64,000 nucleotides of DNA from Cornus controversa. Its lineage: Eukaryota > Streptophyta > Magnoliopsida > Cornales > Cornaceae. The translations under genes were made by a program, and so were the position numbers. The DNA lies in the NCBI GenBank assembly GCA_026545225.1, contig CM048849.1, positions 10,775,541 through 10,839,540 of the forward strand, in the 5' to 3' direction. The notes under the pieces were generated by a model, which worked only from the letters and a program-made list of their open reading frames with translations, made no database searches and was not told the DNA's origin. Shown piece after piece: positions 1 through 11,131 of the stretch. The first letter of the stretch is position 1, and each line of letters begins with the position of its first letter.

Positions 1-1328
1 TGGTCACCATCAAACTCAAAGGCAGAGCCTTTGCATGGTGGGAGTAGTTGAGGCGATCACGAGACATGTAGAGATCGTGCCCAATTTTGATCAATTTTTT
101 AATTTTTGTCATTTATTACTTTAAATGCATTTTAAATGATATTTAACATGTTTTGGATGCGGGGAACATGTTTAGAAGGTTAGAATATAGTTTTGGGAAG
201 TTTTGGAGACTTTTAAAAAAGTTTGACTTTTTGGTCAACGGGGGTCCCGGGATGAGGTTAAGTGGGTCCGGGAAATTTGAGAAATTTTACTTTTGGTTAT
301 GAACTAAATGAAATGTTTAGAGTGTTAAGGAAGTGATTTCGAGTCCAACGAAGTTTTCGAGAATTAATTCTGAGCTCGGGAAGGTACATTAAGTGGCCGA
401 GGGTAAAATGGTCATTTCGCGCCCCTAGGGTTGAGATAAATATCAAAAAGGGTCTGAGACATTTCATTTTACAGATCTCTCTCTCTCTCTATGTATCCCA
501 CTTCATCTCTCTCCCTTCTCTCTAGAGTTTGAGGGCCTTAAGGTGTGATTTGGAAGATCTTGAAAAAGGAAAGTGTGTAGGGGACATCAAGGGCATCGGT
601 TTGAACCGATCAAAGTCTCCGTTTCGTGAAGTTGAGAAAGCTGGGATTTCTCAAAGTTGGATTCAAAGCTTGGGAATTTGAGGTAGGGGTGCTAGACTCA
701 TATTTACTTTGATTCTATAGGTTACATACTTGTGACATGAAAGATAGATTGGAATTTCTTGAGTTTAGGATTATGTATATGTGTATATATGTATACCAAT
801 GTGATTATGCATGTATAAATGTCTAGCATGTTGGTTGGAACTTATATATGTTGTGTATGTGCAAATGAGACTATGAATGTTCTTGATGAAAATTGTGTTC
901 TTTTGGTGAAAACATGAAAAATGTGAATTTTTATAGACTTGTGCATGAAAGATATGATTTTTCTTGTTAAATGCATAAGCATGATGATTTTCATGATATG
1001 AGTGTGATGACATTGTGACAATCTTGAGGGAAAGGAAAATGCATTGATTTGATAAAAAAAATGCATTCATGGTGTGGAATAAGTTCATTGATGTGATTAT
1101 GTGCACTATGTGAAAAGCGAGTTTTTGGGGCGTGACAACATTGAGAATTAAGGTGAGGTAATGGTCCCTAGGGTGAAAGACCCAAAACTTGGCCAAGAGG
1201 AGGCGCTCCCTTCGGGTTAGTAACCCGATAAAGCGTAAGCAGAGTTTGGGTGCCAAAGAGACCCTTACTATGGATGGAATGATAAGCTAGTCCCCATTGA
1301 AGTGATTTCTAGATTTATGTGGCGTGAG

Positions 1329-1330
<2 letters not shown>

Positions 1331-1358
<28 letters not shown>
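1331..1358. repeat. (AT)n microsatellite
   Basis: About fourteen uninterrupted AT dinucleotides inside the solo LTR, with a shorter (AT)n tract at about 1378-1392. Likely polymorphic; no function is suggested by position. Confidence 0.9.
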
Positions 1359-1361
<3 letters not shown>

Positions 1362-2160
1362 GACTTGCTCAATTGGATATATATATATATATGTATGTAT
1401 GTAGATGCATTGAGATGTGAAGCATTATACATGATTTGAAAAACGTGTTTGTTTATGGGTTAAAAGCATGTATACTTGTCATATAGACATGTAGGGATTT
1501 CATATGCATCCATGCATGGCTGCCTGAGTTAGAGTGGGGTTGGGTGGATCATTCCTATTGAGCCGCAGTGTTGCTCACCCCATATTTATATAAACTTTTT
1601 CAAATAAGGCACCGATGGAGGATGAAGCATGATTTGCTCAATAGACCTTGTTGGGTTCTCTTTTTTGATTTTTGATCTTTTGAGATGTAGATAAATGTCC
1701 ATGCCGGCTTGTGGCATGTTGACCATAGTTGTAGTGTTGCCTTTACATTTGTATCTTCTTTTGTTTATGAATTTCAAATGTAAATGCCACACTTGTAGGA
1801 AGGATACTTTTGAGAAATACATGTATAATGATTTCCGTCATTTGAGACTTGATGAATGTATGTTTGAAGGACTATTTGATTTCTTTTATGTATGGTGTTA
1901 TGGAAATGAATTTGGGAATCAAGAATGGTTTATACACTTGAGTTTTGGGTGTATTGTGAATCTAGCAAATTTCTATGATTATGAAGGATTTGAGATTTAA
2001 ACGCATATGTTGGTGTGTGTGTATGATGGTATATCATTTGTGATTGATGTTGGAACCTTTCATTTATGTTTTTAGTCATGTATGAGGGGTTCTAGGATGA
2101 TAGGATGTTGATTGGGCTTCAAATGGATCATATATAGGGTTGTTGGAAGTCCCGGGAGGT

Positions 2161-2392
2161 GCATTTCGATCAATCGAAATGCCTATTTCGATCAATCAAA
2201 ACCCCCATTTCGATTGATCCAATGGGTGATGATTTATGGTGATTTTTAGAGTCCAAATAGGAGGAATTTTGATCAATCGAAACCCCCAGTTCGATCAATC
2301 GAGATATTGCAGGTCTGGGGTCCCGAAAGGATGAAAATCTCGCAAGCATTTCGATCAATCGAGATGCCCATTTCGATCAATCGAAATTACTA
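2161..2392. repeat. Cluster of TTCGATCAATCGAA palindromes in LTR
   Basis: Seven or more copies of a TTTCGATCAATCGAAA-like palindrome occur in 230 bp. The first (2161-2182) has perfect 10-bp arms GCATTTCGAT and ATCGAAATGC separated by CA. Later copies near 2190, 2208, 2270, 2291, 2346 and 2373 carry one or two mismatches. Comparable but different palindromes occupy the same relative position in the related LTRs near 25500-25690 and 62650-62890. Function unknown. Confidence 0.8.
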
Positions 2393-2897
2393 TTCACAAC
2401 TTTTTCCAAAACTTCATTTCGACGTAATTTCTTTGTTTTAGATCGGAATTGAGTGTGGTTTTTTTTGAACTTTAGTATTTTTGAATTCTATATCCAATGG
2501 TGTAATCCTCAGTTTCAGATTCCAAACACAGAAAGTTTTGAGGCTCGAAAGTGAGTGATTCTCAAGGGTGTGGCCAAGTGAATTTCTTCTAAGGTGTATG
2601 ATTCAATGTAGGGCCCATGGGGATTGGTCGAGGTGTAGTTATGTGCATTTATATGTAACAATTAAGTTAAGCTTTTGCTATAAATGAGTGTAATGAGGGT
2701 TCACTAGGTTTAAATGGACAGTTAACCTCCGGTCTTCCGAGAATGGGGAAATCGGGGCATTATGGCATGGTATCGGAAATGGATACCATCACATGAGTGT
2801 GCTTGAGATAGTTCATGAGGTTGAGTAAATGGGTTCATACCCGGGATTCGGGGTCGGTCCGGGGAAGTCTCGGCGGTTCGGATTCCGGGGCGTGACA

Positions 2898-4307
2898 AGA
2901 CAGGCAAGGCAAGGCTAAGATCACTGATTAGGAGAAGATGAAGAATAATATGAAGGGTCACTTCCTTCCTTTCGGCTACATTCAAACCTTGTTTCAATGA
3001 CTTCATTGGTTGAGGCAAGGCACAAGATCAATTGATGACTACACGGAGGAGTTCTATCAATTGATAACCCGAAATGATTTATTTGAGACGGAAGAGCAGA
3101 CGGTGGCGCGGTATTTGGGAGGATTGCAGCAGCCCCTGCAAGATATCCTTAGCCTTCACTCGCTTTGGACTATTTTTGAAGCATACCAACGCGCACTTGC
3201 TGTGGAAAAATAGCAGAATCGGAGGCTAGTGATCAGGAGCGATCAAAGCAACCGGCCAGTTCGCCCTCAAGAACCCCGTCCTGTCCAACAGACACCACAG
3301 GGTAATTCTCACTCGAACATTAGATGTTTCAGATGTGGTGAACAGGGACACAGAGCGAATGAGTGCAGGAAGCCTGCTAGTCAGAAAGGCAAAAATCTCC
3401 TGATTGAGGAAGACGTGGTAGACAAAATTGAGGAGATTGGAGAGCCTATGTATGACGATGATGAAGATGGAGATGTGCTGTATGGAGATGGCCGTGAGAC
3501 TCTGGTCATTCATAAGAGTCTACTGACTCCTAGGGGCGATTCAGGAGACGATTGGTTGAGAACTAATATTTTTCACACGACCTGCACAGTTGCAGATAAA
3601 GTCTGCAAGATGATCATTGACAGTGGCAGTTGTGAGAACGTAGTGTCTGAAGAGGCTATCCAGAAATTGCAGTTGAAGACAGATCGTCATCCCAACCCGT
3701 ACAAATTGTCATTGCTGAATAAAGGCAGTGAGGTAAAAGTGGATAGGCGATGCCTAGTGTCTTTCTCGATTGGCAAGAAATATTTTGATAATGCTTGGTG
3801 TGATGTTGTGGCTATAGATGCTTGTCATGTACTGTTAGGCAGGCCTTGGCAGTATGATTGCAGTGTTATTCATAATAGGCGAAAGAACACATATTCCCTT
3901 AGCATCAAGGGGAAGAAGATTGTGTTGGCTCCTCATCGGGAAGGAACCAGTCCTACCCCGGTAGCCAAAACTACTAACCTGCTTTCTATGTCTAGGTTTT
4001 TAACTGAGATTGAGCATGGGGACGTGGTCTATGCTTTGCTGTCTTGTGGGAATAGTGCAACGGACGTGAACGTGAATCCAGATTTACTAGCAGAGGTGCA
4101 GCAACTGCTAACAGAGTTTTCTGACCTGATGCCAGAGGATCATCCTCCTAGGCTGCCGCCTATGAGGGATATCAGCATTAGATTGACCTTGTTCTGGGGT
4201 CCAGTTTGCCTAATCGACCGGCGTATCGCCTCAGTCCCAAGGAATCTGAAGAGTTGCAGCGACATGTGGTAGAATTGTTGGAGAGGGGCTACATCCGTGA
4301 GAGTGTG
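2898..4307 (+). pseudogene. gag-protease part of the CRM/Galadriel-type element, broken
   Basis: Continues the gag begun at 1-66. Visible are the gag C-terminal domain (GTRSIDDYTEEFYQLITRND, about 3019-3078), a perfect CX2CX4HX4C zinc knuckle (CFRCGEQGHRANEC, about 3327-3368), and an aspartic protease with IIDSGSCENVVS (about 3613-3648) followed by HVLLGRPWQYD. The reading then enters the RT N-terminus (YIRESV) and stops at the solo LTR inserted at 4308. In-frame stops lie near 2929, 2998 and 3211, and a frame change falls between about 4185 and 4260. Several stops are single C-to-T or G-to-A changes from Gln, Trp or Arg codons. The proteins would have made the particle shell and processed the polyprotein. 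Confidence 0.85.
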
Positions 4308-7300
4308 TGAAATATCCCCTAGAAAATTTTGTGCATGAGGTGGCCAGTCTCATACACAAAACCTGAGAGATACATACAATTGGTAGCAACAAGCATAGAA
4401 TACAAAAGATATAATGAACAATTTTCTAAGAGTAGAATAGAAAGTTCCTCTGAATTAAAATAACCGCTAACTAAACAAATATATGTCCGGTAATACAATT
4501 TGGAAGTCCTGTAACCCAACGATCCCTTAACCAGAATGAACAAAAGTTTTTAATTCTAAAATTAATACCAACAATCAAAGTCTCAAAAGTTCATAGTATG
4601 ACTCTTAAAGAAGACAAGTTCCTACCTTGTAACTGATGAGATGAAACATCTGCTACAACGAAACCCTAGAACTCTATCCTAGCAGTGGAACCTGTTTGAA
4701 ACCTGAAATATCAACAAAGTGGGTTAAACCCATGAGCAAGTTCTATCTACTACATCTCAATCAGAGAACCAATATACATACCCTCAGTATAAGGGACACA
4801 AAATAAATCTATAGATTTAACATACAAGTTATTCTTTTATCCAGTTTCATGTTTCCAAAACAACAGTCATTATTTATAATATTACACCCAAATCCTTATT
4901 ATGTAAAAGTGAACACATTCCTTAAGTTCAGCAGAAATAAACATAACATGAAATACTATCATGTTTAAGCAATCTTAACAAGTCACCATTTTATCCTTTG
5001 ATACCTTAATAGGTATAGGTATATACATACCGGTCATTCCCTACCTAGTTCATCTTTTTATCATTCAACAATGAACACATTCTTTAAGTTCAAAGTAAAA
5101 AAACCTATGCATGCATTTTATTAAATCTAGGCAATCATGACAAAACAAATATAATGTATAAATACCTTATTAGGTATGGGTGATCCTGACACGCCGGATA
5201 ATCCTGACATGCCAAATAAAATGTATAGATTCCTTATTTGGTATGGGCGATCTTGACACGCCGGGCAATCCTTACATGCCAAAATAAAATACATAGATAC
5301 CTTATTAGGTATGGGCGATCCTTACATGCCAAATAAAATGTATAGATGCATTCCCAATATGAAACATAAAATAAACAAAGTGCATTACGATTTTAATTTA
5401 CACGAACAAAGTAATTCAAGTTATCCGACATGAAATTATCACCATAAGACAAATCGTTCACAAGTAAACTATAATCAAGTATTTAATGGGCATTTATATC
5501 CTTAAAGAAAAATACATTCAAGTAAATCAAATAACACAATTTAACCACTTTAGAAGCAAACACCCAATCCAACCCCCAATGCACTCAAATCTACGAGGGA
5601 GTCTAAACCTAACTCTTATCTAGGTTTGTGGGCCTATTATACTTCTAAGAACCCTATTAAATCATTCTAAAAATTTTCTAGAATTTTTTTGAAAATTTTA
5701 AAAAATATTTTTCTAGCAAAAAGAAAATAAAACATAATTCGAGGCATAAGTTTACAACCAACACAATCACAAGGGAGACTCATCTTCATATGAAATTTAA
5801 AACCCAGGTTCATTTTAATCCTATAAAGTTACCTAAATTTTTCTAGAATTCTCTGGAATTTTAAAATATGTTCAAAAATAAAAGAAGGTGAAAACCCAAC
5901 TTGTAGACACTTTAAAAATTAATTTAACACCAAGGGAAACTCATTTCGAGATGAAAATTTACAAAAAAGTTTATTTAACCTCCAAAAAGTTACAGTAAAA
6001 ATTTGGGAATTTTTGGAGTTATAAAAGTATTTTCTAAAATTATAGAAAATGAAAAACCCAACTTTTGGACATTTCAAAAATCAATTGAACAACAAGGAAA
6101 GATTATTTTGAGTTGAAACTTTAAACCCAAGTGTATTTAGCCTCCAAAAAGTTACAGTAAAAATTTTGGAATTTTGGGAAATTTCTATGTATTTTCTAAA
6201 ATTAAAGAAGCTGAAAAACCCAATTCTTTAGACACTTTAAAAATTAATTTAAAGACAATGGTAAATCATTTCGACATGAAATTTAAACCCCAAGCTCCTT
6301 AAGCTCCCACTTTTTTCAAATTTTCCCAAAAATTTCAAAAATACAAAATAAATATCAAAACAATTCGGAATGGGCCCGTATTGGACCTAGAGGTGGGCCC
6401 CCGTGAGTGGGGCCCGAAAATCCTTTTCCGGCCATCGATCGATGCCGACACAGACGCCGGCCGGATGCGCCCCCACACACCAGTGACGCGCGTGGGGGAC
6501 ACGCGCTACTGGGTTGTCTTCCCCAACACGCCTGGCAGCGGGCTGGGGGACTTTTCCGACTTGATTCCAGCTTCGTCCGACCTCGATTCAACCCCATTTT
6601 TGTTTCAAACTCCCCCCCTTGATCCCCTCTACCCATTGGTGTAAAAAGCCTCATCAAGAATGGCTCGAATTGGAAACCCCTAATTCACAAGTTCTAGGGT
6701 TCTTCACAAAATTTTAAAAATGAAAGTCAAATTCTTCAACGATCTATTTTCCTAAAGATCAATGGTCATGTATTAAACAATCACAACACAGAAGGTTTAT
6801 GAATTAACATCTTTTACCATCCCAAATTCTTTCATGAACAAATTTCTATACAATTTACACATACATGAAATATATATACATGTATTATTAGATATATATA
6901 TCTATACTTCTATATACAGTTAACATAATAAATTCTCACAAAATTTTATCAACAGGAAACAACAGAAAAATAAACATACAATTATATACCAATTTTTAAT
7001 ATAAATAAAATCCTCAAACCTAGACTATGCATACGGATTCAAAGGGAAAGAGAAGAATCAACCTTGCCTCTTTGACGAATCAACTTGTTCACCCGATTGT
7101 TCCTTCACTCCCTTCTCTCTTTCGTTTACTTTCTTAGTTCTGTGCGTAAAGCCAACGGCAAAAAACTCTAATTTCTTATTTTCTTTTGTCCTAATTATTT
7201 TATTATATTATTGTTTTTCTAAAAACTAAATAACTAAAATAATAATAATAATAACAATAATAATATAACTATAATCCTGGCCCAACAACTTAAGCATATC

Positions 7301-7627
7301 CTTAGCCCAACCATTCTAGCCCAAATTCCTCCCTAGCCCAAACCAAAGCACTTAAAAGCTTTAAATGAAATAATACATAACCAATAAACAATTCACATAA
7401 AATGATAAAAATATAAATAGAGAAATTTACATGAAATAATTGGAAGCTATAAAAGATACGCAATCCACATAAAATGATAAAATGCATATAAAAGAAAAGC
7501 AACTCACCTAAAATGATAAACTATAGAGACAATACATTTCACAAGAATTAATAATAATAAAAAATAATAATATAAAGCAATTCAAATTCTTTAAAATAAT
7601 TAACGTCCAAAATTTTGGGGTATTACA
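4308..7627 (-). mobile_element. Solo LTR of a Tekay-like gypsy element, inserted in RT
   Basis: On the minus strand it begins TGTAATACCCC and ends GGGATATTTCA. Flanks are GTGTG (4303-4307) and GTATG (7628-7632), a 5-bp TSD with one mismatch, and RT homology (RESV / SLCAVP) resumes across it. No internal coding region is present. Its outer sequence matches the LTRs at 34691-37520 and 38902-43061, including 'tgcatgaggtggccagtctcatac' next to the left end. At 5150-5345 it carries repeated 'taccttatt.ggtatgg' and 'gatcctgacacgcc' modules also found in those LTRs. Short ORFs within it (for example about 6355-6657) look incidental. Confidence 0.8.
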
Positions 7628-7632
7628 GTATG

Positions 7633-10133
7633 AGCCTATGTGCAGTTCCTACTTTGCTAGTGCCGAAGAAAGATGGTTCTTGGCGTATGTGTGTTGATAG
7701 CCGAGCAATCAACAGGATTACAGTGAAGTACAGGTTTCTAATTCCCCGTCTAGATGATATGTTAGACCAGCTGTCCGGTTCTAAGGTTTTCTCAAAAATT
7801 GACCTTAAAAGCGGATACCACCAAATCAAAATAAGGCTTGGGGATGAGTGGAAGACAACGTGTAAGACGCAACATGGGTTATATGAGTGGATGGTCATGC
7901 CTTTTGGGCTGTCCAATGCGCCCAGCACATTTATGAGGTTTCTGCATCAGGTTCTACGACCTTTCATGGAGAAATTCGTCGTAGTTTACTTCAATGACAT
8001 TCTTATCTATAGCCCGACATGGATGTCACACTTTGATCACCTCCATGCCGTCTTTGATATGTTGAGGACAGAGCACCTGTTCGTTAATCAAAAGAAATGT
8101 TCTTTCTTCACTACTTCTGTAACTTTTCTGGGTTTTGTGGTGTTTACTGATGGTGTTCATGCAGATCCGTCGAAGATAGACGCGGTCTTAGAGTGGCCCA
8201 AACCAAAAATCTTGCACGATGTCTGAAGTTTCCATGGATTGGCATCTTTCTATCATTGGTTCATCAGAAACTTCAGCACTCTGATTACTCCTGTCATAAA
8301 GTGCCTCAAGGGACGTGATTTTCATTGGTCCGAGGAGGCAGAGGCCAGTTTTCATCTGGTAAATTTGGCACTTCCCGACTTTGAGAAGGTGTTTGAGGTA
8401 AATTGTGATGCATCTGGGGTTGGCATTGGTGGTGTTCTGAGTCAGGATGGGCACCCAATAGCCTTTTTCAGTGAGAAGCTATCAGGATCGAAGAAAAATT
8501 ATTCCAACTATGATTTAGAGTTTTATGCCATCGCTCAGTCCCTAAAGCATTGGTGTCACTACCTAATACAGAGGGAGTTCATTCTCCTCACTAATCATGA
8601 GGCCTTAAAATACATCAATGGCCAACACAAGTTGAGTAGAAGGCATGCCAAGTGGGTGGCATATTTGCAGGAGTTCACATTTGCACTGAGGCACCAGACA
8701 GGGAGTCTGTACTGTGTTGCAGATGCACTGAGCCATCGTATATTGCTTATCACCACCATGAGCACTAGAGTTATAGGATTTGAGACATTCTCTGATATGT
8801 ATGCTGCAGATCTTTCCTTCGGGAGGATAATTCAAGAGGTAATTGATGGTCAATGCCATGATTTTATTTTGCACAATGGTTACCTGTTTTGTGAATTAAA
8901 TTTGTGCATTCTAGATTGTTCACTAAGGCAACAGATTATTAGTGAACTTCATAACAAGGGTCATTTTAGGCGAGATAAGACGTTGGGTCTGATCTCTTTC
9001 AACTATTATTGGCCCAAGTTGACCAGTAACGTGGCTCATTATGTGGAGCGTTGTTATGTGTGTCAGCGGTCCAAGGGAGTTCTCACTAATGCGGGCCTGT
9101 ACACACCTTTACCGGTCCCTGAAACCCCTTGGCTTGATGTCAGTATGGACTTTGTGTTGGGTTTACCCCATACCCAATAGGCCGTGGATTCTATTTTGGT
9201 TGTGGTTGACAGGTTTTCCAAGATGGCCCATTTTGTTGCTTGCAGGAAAATAATATATGCTGCCCGGGTCGCCCATCTTTACTTCAAGGAGATTGTGCGT
9301 TTACATGGTGTTCCCCAATTCATTACCTCAGATTATGATACCAAGTTCATGAGTCAATTCTGGAAGAGTCTATGGGAGAAACTGGAAATGAAGTTCAATT
9401 TTACCAACGCCTACCATCCTCAGACAGATGGTCAGACAGATGTGGTGAACCGGAGTTTGGGGAACCTTTTGAGAAGTTTGGCAGGAACTAAACCAAAGCA
9501 GTGGGATTTGGCATTACCTTAAGCAGAATTTGCCTATAACAGGTCGAAGAGCTGAACAACAGGAATGAGCCCATTTGAGATTGTCTATGGTCAGAATCCA
9601 TCCGGGGTGCTTGACTTAGCCTCTATTCCGCGAGTGGGTCGTTTCAATCGCAAGGCAGATGAGATGGCAGAACATCTTCGAGGTATCCATGAGCAGGTCA
9701 AGCTGGCCATTCACGAGAGTAATGCCAAGTACAAGGTTCAAGCTGACAGTCACCGTCGTCAAGTACTTTTTGACGTTGGTGATTTTGTTTAGGCGGTATT
9801 AACTCATGATCGTTTCCCTGTTGGAGTGTATAACAAGCTAAAGGAGCGGAAGATTGGTCCCTGTGAGATCCTACAGAAGATGAATGATAACGCCTACAGA
9901 CTACGTCTCCCCAGTCATTTGAGGACTTCTGATGTCTTTAATGTGAAACATCTGAGTCCTTGTTTTATGGATTCCGATGAAGCTACTGTAAACTCGAGGA
10001 CGAGTTCTTTCTAACCCGAGGTGACTGATGCAGGAGCATCCGAGTCAGATGATGCTGAGCTGTCAGACGACACGTTGATGGCACTGAAATACCTTGAGTT
10101 GGTAGATCAGCGCAAAGATGGCAGAAAACCGTG
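7633..10133 (+). pseudogene. RT-RNase H-integrase of the CRM/Galadriel-type element, broken
   Basis: RT runs from [15 protein letters not shown], with [13 protein letters not shown] and [14 protein letters not shown]. The catalytic box reads YFNDILIY where the family has an Asp in place of Asn. RNase H follows (FEVNCDASGVGIGGVLSQDG). Integrase has an HHCC finger (H-N-K-G-H ... CYVCQRSKG), a core with SMDF and TSDYD, and NAYHPQTDGQTDVVNR, where the third acidic residue of DD35E is Asp rather than Glu. The C-terminal part has RKIGPCEILQKMNDNAYRL and HLRTSDVFNVKHL. Stops interrupt at about 8224, 9178, 9520, 9553 and 9790. Two altered active sites plus nonsense codons make this inactive. Confidence 0.9.
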
Positions 10134-11131
10134 ACCTTGTCCCTAATTGGGGTAATTTTGGATGCGCTTCGGTATTTTAGCCATAACTTTGGCTACGGGT
10201 ATCAGAATCTCCTTTGTGACCACAATTCAGAAAGCTTGTTTCGGCGCATATGTCGTGGGCACTAGCTATGCTTGAGGCCAAAATCCACTATTTTCCTCGC
10301 TGAATCCCCAATTTTAGTTATTTATTTCCTTTTTTAGTAATATTTATTTTGTTAATTAGGAAGAGATTCTGGGCTTGATTTGGGCCAGATTTCTGGCAAC
10401 TTCCTTTTTTTATTTCGTATTTTATTTTGGCATAATTTTTGAAATCCTGGTATTTTTGGTAATGTTGACGAATTTCAGCTATATAGCTTGGTTTGTGGGC
10501 TGATTCTGAGATACTTTGATTTTGAGTAATAATTTGAATACCAGAGGCTTTTCTCTGAGTTTTTTTTGGGCAATTCTCGTGCATTCTTTCTATTTATTTT
10601 CTATTGCTATTAGCCTACAGAATAATCATTATTCTGTCCGGGGTCACCTGCTGAGCAACAATGGCCACCACCATCACAAGAAACCGAAAGCTCTTTTGCA
10701 CCAATATCCCCTTGAATTTTGTAAAAAAACGTGATTGTAGTTTGTGGTTAGGATGGATTGATGTGATTGGTAAAAGGAGGGTTTGGTTAAGGGAGTGTTT
10801 GGTTAAGTGTATTGTCAACAAGTCAAAGTGTTTGGTCAAATATATCAGAATATACAATAAGGGCAATTTAATCTTTTAATTCAAAATAAATTTTTCGACA
10901 GCTGACAAGGTCTGACAGGGGGGACAATGTAATTTTGCAAAGGTGAGGGGGTCAAAGTGAAATAAAAGCAAACCACAGGGGGTCCAAATGTAAATTACCC
11001 AATAATAAAATTCTTCTTATGTATCTGGAAAAAAAAAAAGAGCAATCTAATGTTATCATCAATATTATAATTTATTTCTATCAAAAGCTTCTTGTGTCAT
11101 AATTTTACTCCAAAAGAATTGCTCTATAAAT
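10134..11131. other. Unresolved flank of the chromovirus; unclassified repeat at 10890-11010
   Basis: No convincing gene. The first few hundred bases after the pol remnant are probably element 3' untranslated or LTR sequence, but no TG...CA boundary or TSD could be fixed. At about 10890-11010 lies a motif of the type 'gggggtccaaatgtaaattaccc' with internal 'gtgagggggtcaaagtg', similar in style to the repeat at 61810-62100. Short ORFs near 10516-10879 show no recognisable domain. Confidence 0.4.

Larger units (their letters stand above)
67..2897 (+). mobile_element. Solo LTR of a Tekay-like gypsy element, inserted in gag
   Basis: The unit begins TGTAGAGATC and ends GGCGTGACA, giving TG...CA termini, and is flanked by a perfect 5-bp direct repeat AGACA at 62-66 and 2898-2902. 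Gag-like translation continues from one side to the other. No PBS, coding region or PPT lies inside, so this is a solo LTR left by LTR-LTR recombination. At about 2.83 kb it is long. It resembles the LTRs at 23721-25995 and 62360-63300: all share a region reading 'cttgtggcatgttga', clusters of TTCGAT/ATCGAA palindromes and a GGC(G/A)TGACA 3' end. Confidence 0.85.
1..10140 (+). mobile_element. Degenerate Ty3/gypsy chromovirus (CRM/Galadriel-type), with two nested solo LTRs
   Basis: Coding order is gag, CCHC zinc knuckle, protease, RT, RNase H and integrase, which defines a Ty3/gypsy element on the plus strand. Gag (WWE near position 40, IDDYTEEF near 3040), RT and integrase read like plant CRM/Galadriel chromoviruses; the lineage is not settled because neither a full LTR nor a chromodomain is visible. 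The 5' LTR and the start of gag lie left of the window. Two later insertions at 67-2897 and 4308-7627 split the coding frame, and removing each with one TSD copy restores gag and RT homology across the joint. Stops are scattered through every domain, so the element is dead. The 3' LTR is not delimited. Confidence 0.85.

Noticed and set aside
771..1256. 161-codon minus-strand frame
   Set aside because: Lies inside the solo LTR at 67-2897, is His/Ile-rich and has no domain.
1695..2000. 101-codon plus-strand frame with a hydrophobic segment
   Set aside because: Part of the solo LTR; related LTRs at 25150 and 63190 do not keep it open.
6355..6657. Overlapping frames in a GC-richer patch
   Set aside because: Inside the solo LTR at 4308-7627; the matching positions of the other LTR copies are not open.
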